DNA from: Siphonodentalium dalli
Taxonomy: Eukaryota; Mollusca; Scaphopoda; Gadilida; Siphonodentaliidae
Reading direction: 5' to 3'
NCBI GenBank assembly: GCA_032622095.1
Contig: CP136062.1
Coordinates: forward strand, 9,391,710-9,455,709
DNA length: 64,000 bases
Shown piece by piece: positions 58,261 to 64,000 of this stretch. The stretch's first letter is position 1. The number at the start of each line of letters is the position of its first letter. The position numbers were made by a program, and so were the translations under genes. Under the pieces are notes generated by a model, which was given only the letters and a program-made list of their open reading frames with translations, made no database searches and was not told the origin of the DNA.

Positions 58261-58910
58261 GAGTTAACACTTTTGTGTCTAATAAAATCATTGAAATACT
58301 AAATTCATTAAAACATCTACCTTGGAACCACCTGACTGATTAATCTGACATACATGTATGGTGTTTTGGGTCCATGGATAATTGGGCTTCAAACATGTCT
58401 AAATGGCTTTATAAAAATGTGCTTGTGCGTTTGGAAATTTCCAACAATTGAGAAAGTTTGAGGTGTCGGGTGTGAAATTCCAACCTAAGATTTTGGGAGT
58501 CTGGAGCCTGGTCGGGAAGGGGCTTGTTGAGCTGGAGGAGGGGGTGATCAGTTGGTAATTTCAAGGTGGATTTTCACCAATCTACATACGTGAAGTCTCT
58601 TTAGCCACATATTCTGATTAGATCTACTTCTTTTAAAGTGATCATGAAAAGTCCTGACTGTTGTGGTCTCCAGAGTCCCAGTCTTATCAGTCTTTGCAGT
58701 CTGGCGAGCAACCCCACAGTCATTGACTGTCTTGTTTACATAACAAAGGAAAAACACTTGACAATAATATACTGTTTATGCCATATATTGGATTGATATA
58801 AGAACAAAGTCTGTCTATATTATTGTGACATTTTTATAGCACTATTTTAGCTACACATGTATGTGGCAAATCTGCCACTAGAGCTATATAATGTTGATAA
58901 ATGTCTGAGT
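58261..58910. other. Intergenic, nothing supported
   Basis: A minus frame at 58548-58757 contains QTAKTDKTGTLETTTVRTF but no recognised domain. The part near 58755-58815 is related to the inverted pair at 52768/56050. Confidence 0.4.
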
Positions 58911-59311
58911 GGGAGAGGTGTATCACATGTTAATGCAGACATTATACCAGGGACGTGGCAGCTGGGAGGAGTGTATCACGTGTTAATGCAGACATTATAC
59001 CAGGGACGTGACAGCTGGGAGAGGTGTATCACATGTTAATGCAGACATTATACCAGTGACGTGACAGCTGGGAGGAGTGTATCACATGTTAATGCAGACA
59101 TTATATCAGGGACGTGACAGCTGGGAGGAGTGTATCACATGTTAATGCAGACATTATACCAGGGACGTGACAGCTGGGAGGAGTGTATCACATGTTAATG
59201 CAGACATTATACCAGGGACGTGACAGCTGGGAGGAGTGTATCACATGTTAATGCAGACATTATACCAGGGACGGACGTGACAGCTGGGAGAGGTGTATCA
59301 CATGTTAATGC
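58911..59311. repeat. 53-bp minisatellite, ~7.5 copies
   Basis: The unit opens GGGAGGAGTGTATCACATGT and contains AATGCAGACATTATACCAGG; copies start at 58911, 58964, 59017, 59070, 59123, 59176, 59229 and (4 bp late) 59286. Copies are nearly identical, so the array is young. A 4-bp insertion (GACG) precedes the last copy. Confidence 0.95.
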
Positions 59312-59366
59312 TCACCATCTGGGAACATAAACCTGTGTCTAGGTCTCTTATAGCAGATGATGCCAT

Positions 59367-59458
59367 GCGGAATGAGGTCTCCAGAGGATGATTTAATGAT
59401 GCTAACCCACTGTCTGGGGTAGCATCATTAAATTCACCCTCTGGGGACCTCATTCTGC
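59367..59458. mobile_element. Hairpin MITE (42-bp arms)
   Basis: The left arm (GCGGAATGAGGTCTCCAGAG...) and right arm pair over ~42 bp with about four mismatches around the loop ACTGTCT. Relatives occur at 50245-50336 and, as one arm, at 50027-50062. Confidence 0.8.
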
Positions 59459-59535
59459 TAATGTCCACCACCCTATTTTGAGCCTGGCTCAGTAATTATT
59501 ATAGTGAGCCTGCATCGCTTTATTGGTAAATGTTG

Positions 59536-59670
59536 TGATTGGTTGACACTGACATAATGCTTGCTGGTGATTGGTTGACACTGACATAATGCTTGCTGGT
59601 GATTGGTTGACACTGACATAATGCTTGCTGGTGATTGGTTGACACTGACATAATGCTTGCTGGTGATAAT
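59536..59670. repeat. 32-bp minisatellite, 4 copies
   Basis: Unit TGATTGGTTGACACTGACAT plus AATGCTTGCTGG, starts 59536, 59568, 59600, 59632, with a partial fifth. Copies are identical, so the array is recent. Open frames across it on the minus strand are artefacts. Confidence 0.95.
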
Positions 59671-59699
59671 AGAAACACACCCTATTATCTCCAAGCATC

Positions 59700-61935
59700 C
59701 TACCTAATGTTTAGACAAGGGATGGTTCATGTTTGTAGCAGTATACTCTGGCATCTTTTGTAAACATGTGGTATTCTACATGCATTGGCATTGACTTTTT
59801 GAATGAGTCACATGCTTTGTAACTATTTTGTGTTGATTTAATAGTTTGGGGAAATATTGTCACCTTCGAGCTATTAACATAGACATGATATCTGAGTTGA
59901 TAACTCAAATATTTTATGTCTGATTGTGTTTATAAATATTTCAATGCATAGTTTATGATGACACACCCCTGACATGTATCTAGTTGTGTCATTTGGTTGA
60001 TTAGCCTCGAAATAGTAACCCTATACACATATATTAACCCTGTTTGGTAGACGCATGCTATCTCATGTGATATTTTAAATACTTTTATATTTACATGGTC
60101 CAAAATAATTAGGGTAGGTAGATACTAGACAGGGAATGTTTTTTTTAATTGTTTTATTCTGAATTCCATTGGGTCATTGACAATTCAATCTAGAAAACTT
60201 CACAATTCAGATTAATTGACAGATTCAATATTAATATCGTTTTCTTGAATTATTCAGAGCACTAGACTGATAGAACTTATAGACATAGGAGAGGTTTGAA
60301 AATGGGTAAGACACCTCTCGATGCTCTTCCCAACGTCCAACAGGCTCGCATATATAAAAGAATGTACTGGCACAGGTTTTTCATAAATTTTAAGGAAGCT
60401 CTAACCTCTGACACCCAGAAGAAGCCCTCCACCCATATAGAACAGAAATATTGTTGAATGGGAAAATTTAAATGAATTTTTTTTTTAATAAAATGACTTC
60501 ACCACCCCTCAGCCTATTTGTTTTTACCCCCCCCCCCCCTCCCCGTTACCTTAAACACATGTATTATTTTATTTAGTCTAAAGCTGAGTGAGCAACACCA
60601 TTGTATTTAAATATGTGGCTACAGATAGTGCATTCATACTTGTACATTTCCCTTGAACATGACACACACACACTCATATAAATATACAGAATTCTATTAT
60701 TTCAGGCAGATTGGCATAAGACTGGGCCTTAAAAAAACCCACAAGCAAAAGGAAATAATAATAGCGCAGGTAAATTGTAATCTTTGGGAACTAGAGATAT
60801 TATTAAGACTTTTATCAGCTAACAATTTTTTTCTTAAATTAAACTCTCAAAAATCTCTGCATTACAGAGTCTAAAAAATATTTGGGATTTATCATTACCG
60901 CACCAAGCATAATTTCAGTGTCAGCCAGTCACACCACTTAACAGTAAAGTGATGCAGCCAATCAGGTGATTGTCGGAATTCCTATACAGCGGTTGATTCG
61001 CCACATAGCTAAAATAGCGCAATATTTTTTCTGTCACATTGATAATTTCACAGTGTTCACAAAATTAGAATAGATTATGACAATTAATTAAACACTAAAC
61101 ACATCGATGGCGAGTCCAGAATTGACCAATAATATCTAGCCAGGAGAATAGAAATATGTATATCTTTTCCCCAAGAATATACAGTTAAACCCAGTTTAAA
61201 GCAGGAGATAAAATCGAAAGGATGATGTCACACATTATCATAGATCATAACTATTAAAGCCTCAGTTTTTAAATTTGTTTGTATAATTTCTAGTTTGCAT
61301 ACAGACTCCCTTCAATTTCGAAGTTTGATACTGCTGTAGGATAATTAAATCACATCACATTATTTTGGATGTATTTGATGACTACTAGAATAAACTCCAC
61401 TAGATTGGGAATTTCCAAGTCTTAAGCCAGTAGGTTAACATGCTAACTGCTGAATTTATGTATCTGGGATACAATTGACTACAAAAAGTATGAGATAACT
61501 AATTGTGGCAGTCAACGTGGTAAGGAGATGGGCAGAACATGCATTAGTAATTCTTCATTCCATTTGGTATGAACCAATTTTAATAATATGTCATCACCAT
61601 GTAGCTTATCACAAAATGAAATCAGTGGGCAAACCAGGTTTTTTTTTCGAATTTTGTTTTGCCTGACTTATGTCATCATTCATCAATTTTCTGTGATTTT
61701 TGTTTGTCGGGCTTGATAACGCCAACAATTTGTTTTCGTTGCCTTTGCCACAATATCTCAAATCAGTACCAAAATCAGGTTTATCCTGATTTTTGTTTGC
61801 CTATGTTAAGCCATTTGTTTGTCAGTTTTTCTAAATGTTTGTCTGAACTCGAACACATATAAATATTTCAATGATTAATAAATGAAGAATGCAGTTTAAT
61901 TGTAATTTGCTCTAATGTTATTTGTTTTCATTCCA
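59700..61935. other. Intergenic, no gene supported
   Basis: AT-rich, with a C homopolymer near 60528-60545 and a relic of the CTCGCATATATAA...TGGCACAGG palindrome at 60345-60380. No long open frame with recognisable features. Confidence 0.45.
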
Positions 61936-61936
61936 G

Positions 61937-62099
61937 ATAAACATGTCTCATGGTTCTAATGCAGAGCACATTGTTTTCTTTCAACTTAAAAAGAATTACA
62001 AGATATCAACACTAAATGCCACATCAGGAATGGCAGAATATTTCATTCTATCAGAGAGTGGAAAGTTGGCATTGGAATATTTTTAATATATGTCTGGAA
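61937..62099 (+). CDS. Candidate exon (weak)
   Basis: TTTGTTTTCATTCCAG (splice acceptor) precedes ATAAACATG, and GTAAGTTG (donor) follows at 62100. In frame it reads 47 codons from the ATG at 61943 (contains HIVFFQLKKNYKIS and MAEYFILSESGKLAL) to a TAA 13 bases before the donor. It has more Lys, Glu and Ser variety than neighbouring random frames. No recognised domain, and a stop just before a donor is unusual, so it could equally be chance. Confidence 0.2.
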
Positions 62100-62703
62100 G
62101 TAAGTTGTTTTGATTAGATGTATAAGTGAACATGGTCATATCTATGGAAATCAGAGATATTTTGATGGTAGTGAGATAAATGAAACAATTTATTAATTAG
62201 TATTTCAATCTTCTACCTACATCTATTTTAAGGTATTTTAAGTATATTTTTCAGAATTCAGAGCAGTTTGTCTACATTGTAATAGTCGAATTTGGTCATA
62301 CGATTTCCAACGTACCATGGCAGCTGTACATATATACAGATATAAATATGATGAATTTTCCCATTGAAGCTGGTTCAATTGTATACTTCCAGCTCTCACT
62401 TTCTATTGTACCCAGCACTCTTAAGGGGGGGACATATATTTTGAATAAATCTAGGCAAAAATGCATCAGATTTTCAACAAAGAATTTCTTTGGATCTATC
62501 TGATGAAAAATCTTAAATTTCACATATCCTCATCTTCATTGTATTTAGAATCTGAGCAATTATAAAGACAAGACAAAAACAATGGAATTCAATATATTTG
62601 AAGGGTTAAAACTAATATTTTATTTTTCCCCTTTAGTTACCAACAACTTAAAGCTTATTTTTTAAATTTCAAATAACAATCCACTCACAAAATAGTTTAT
62701 TAC

Positions 62704-62859
62704 CTTCACTCTATGAGAGGAGGCTTCGTTTGTGTCATAGAGTTGAGTTAAATTTGTAACTGCATGATATAACATCATACCCCATATTACAATGAAGAAT
62801 AAAGCAGCCACAAATAACTCGTCCCAATGAAAACAAATGTTGGTATTCAGACTAGTCCA
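62704..62859 (-). CDS. Candidate internal exon with membrane helix
   Basis: On the minus strand the acceptor TTAGTACTTGCTTCAG is followed by 156 bases (52 codons, phase 0 at both ends) and the donor GAAG/GTAATAAAC. The peptide starts WTSLNTNICFHWDELF and contains VAALFFIVIWGMML, a likely membrane helix, then HAVTNLTQLYD with an N-glycosylation sequon (NLT). I do not recognise the family. Neighbouring exons are uncertain; minus frames near 62296-62523 might include one. Alternatively it is a chance frame with good splice-like ends. Confidence 0.35.
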
Positions 62860-62984
62860 CTGAAGCAAGTACTAATCAAGTTAATCAACTAACTAGAAAT
62901 AGACCACAGTATTATTATACCTGGTCAGCTGGGGATTTGGCTATGGATATTAGACTTTAATTATCCCCCGCCAAATTATTTTTA

Positions 62985-63365
62985 CCGGAGTTATTGGACT
63001 TTATTATTTTTGTTGAATTTACCAAATAGCAAATAGACGACGTCACAGGGCTCATTTCCACAAATGTCAACGGATTTCGAAGATATTTGGTAATGAGTTC
63101 AAATGACCAGTATCTAGAACGAGTTTGCAAACCAGGTCCGGTCGGATATTTTCAGCAGAGTTATTGGACTGTGTTTATTTTTTGTGTGCAAATGGACGAC
63201 GTCACATGGCTAATTTCCACAAATGTCAGTCCTAAAATGAGTTCGCAAGCCAGGCTTTTTGACAAAATTCCACCTCTTGTTGAGAATACACTTCCCCAAC
63301 TGCACATTTCGGTGGAGAATGCAAACATTATTGATAATGCACTTCCCCAACTGCACATTTCCGCG
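62985..63365. repeat. Diverged direct duplications
   Basis: GAGTTATTGGACT...GACGACGTCAC...CATTTCCACAAATGTCA-type sequence at about 62990-63075 recurs at 63158-63230. A second duplication, CACTTCCCCAACTGCACATT, occurs at 63289 and 63343. The 105-codon plus frame across them (63087-63404) has internal repeats for this reason and is not a supported gene. Confidence 0.65.
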
Positions 63366-63445
63366 GGGGGATACTGCCGTCTGGCGTCTGCGACTGCTTG
63401 TTGATATTTATAGCCCAAAATTTGATTGATCAGCAGGCTTGGCAT

Positions 63446-64000
63446 CGCATGAAATGCTTAAATATAGCAAACTATTTATGGTACGTTGTCTTTCTACATG
63501 AAAATAATTATGAAATTTCTTGAATTATGGAAAATTAAGTCTTCTCTTAAGATCTTCAGATATGATATGGATATATGAACTGCACTTTTGCAATTATGAT
63601 GTGGTAAAATGGAGTGCAATTACATGCAAGGGCAACGGATGGATGATGAAGAATGTTAAAAAGGTTGTGTTATCAATATTGTGAACATTGTCTGCAAGTA
63701 CATTTCAAGAATGCCTAGATGAACATAATTTATCTTTGATGCCCTAAATTTGCATGATCGGATGAGAAATACAATGCACTGTTACGTAGTTGGGAGGTAT
63801 ATGGTACATGTCAATGCGGCAAGACAAAACAGCGATTAGGCTAACATTTCAGGCGATATACTAATAGACATATTATTATGGACTCAGTATGATTCTGCAT
63901 TGCTTCAATTGTGCTTGCATCAGTGAGCGAGAACAAATCTAAATTTGAAATTTAGAACAACTTCAAACTGTGTTCTTTTATCACCCTCAAGAATGCCAAG
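63446..64000. other. Intergenic, nothing supported
   Basis: AT-rich unique sequence with no open frame, repeat or hairpin of note up to the window end. Confidence 0.5.

Noticed and set aside
63087-63404. 105-codon frame with repeated NALPQLHIS motif
   Set aside because: The internal repeats come from DNA duplications at 63289 and 63343; no other coding support.

Overview
The window looks like nuclear DNA of a metazoan, most likely a mollusc (probably a bivalve). The reasons are AT-rich sequence with almost no dense coding, non-autonomous elements built on a ~160-bp tandem core (the 'pearl'/HINE style known from bivalves), CR1/L2-like LINEs, and many fold-back MITEs. There is no bacterial-style gene organisation. 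Most long open frames fall in tandem repeats and are not genes. The species assignment is inference only.

Layout. 1-1311: a satellite-rich element with inverted 22-bp arrays around a GTAC-rich minisatellite. 2122-10990: a decayed CR1/L2-type LINE on the minus strand, split by a 5.76-kb giant fold-back element (3365-9122) that made a 3-bp target duplication inside the RT. 11417-11810: a piggyBac-like MITE holding two mutually inverted palindromes. 13.6-15.15 kb: a ~320-bp satellite, with a second array of the same family at 45.8-46.7 kb. 16.65-18.55 and 21.56-23.04 kb: two copies of a pearl/Helitron-like element. 18.8-25.4 kb: a SINE and several TIR elements. 25.46-30.87 kb: a TIR/minisatellite element caught in a recent 2.49-kb tandem duplication that ends in a 5S-rRNA-derived dimer. 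33.1-36.1 kb: a decayed tandem array. 37.4-41.77 kb: the 3' part of an LTR (Gypsy-type) retrotransposon. 47.28-49.58 kb: a LINE with an inverted 5' part. 50.37-51.24 kb: the best host-gene candidate, an HtrL/YibB-family exon. 51.4-64 kb: further MITEs, Helitron-like elements, minisatellites and two candidate exons.

The most unusual coding feature is the LTR element. Its integrase carries a complete C-terminal PHD finger of the H3K4me-reader type. The following ORF, in the position where an env would sit, encodes a zinc-finger-like motif, a basic linker and a TatD-family metal-dependent nuclease with all expected metal ligands, now broken by two frameshifts. No RT, RNase H, protease or 5' LTR is present, so the copy is 5'-truncated.

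The window is mainly a record of nested transposition: element inside LINE, Helitron-like element inside a small tandem repeat, and tandem duplication of part of a TIR element. Several insertions can be reconstructed from their empty sites. Nothing here was tested by database search; family names rest on motifs read directly from the sequence.
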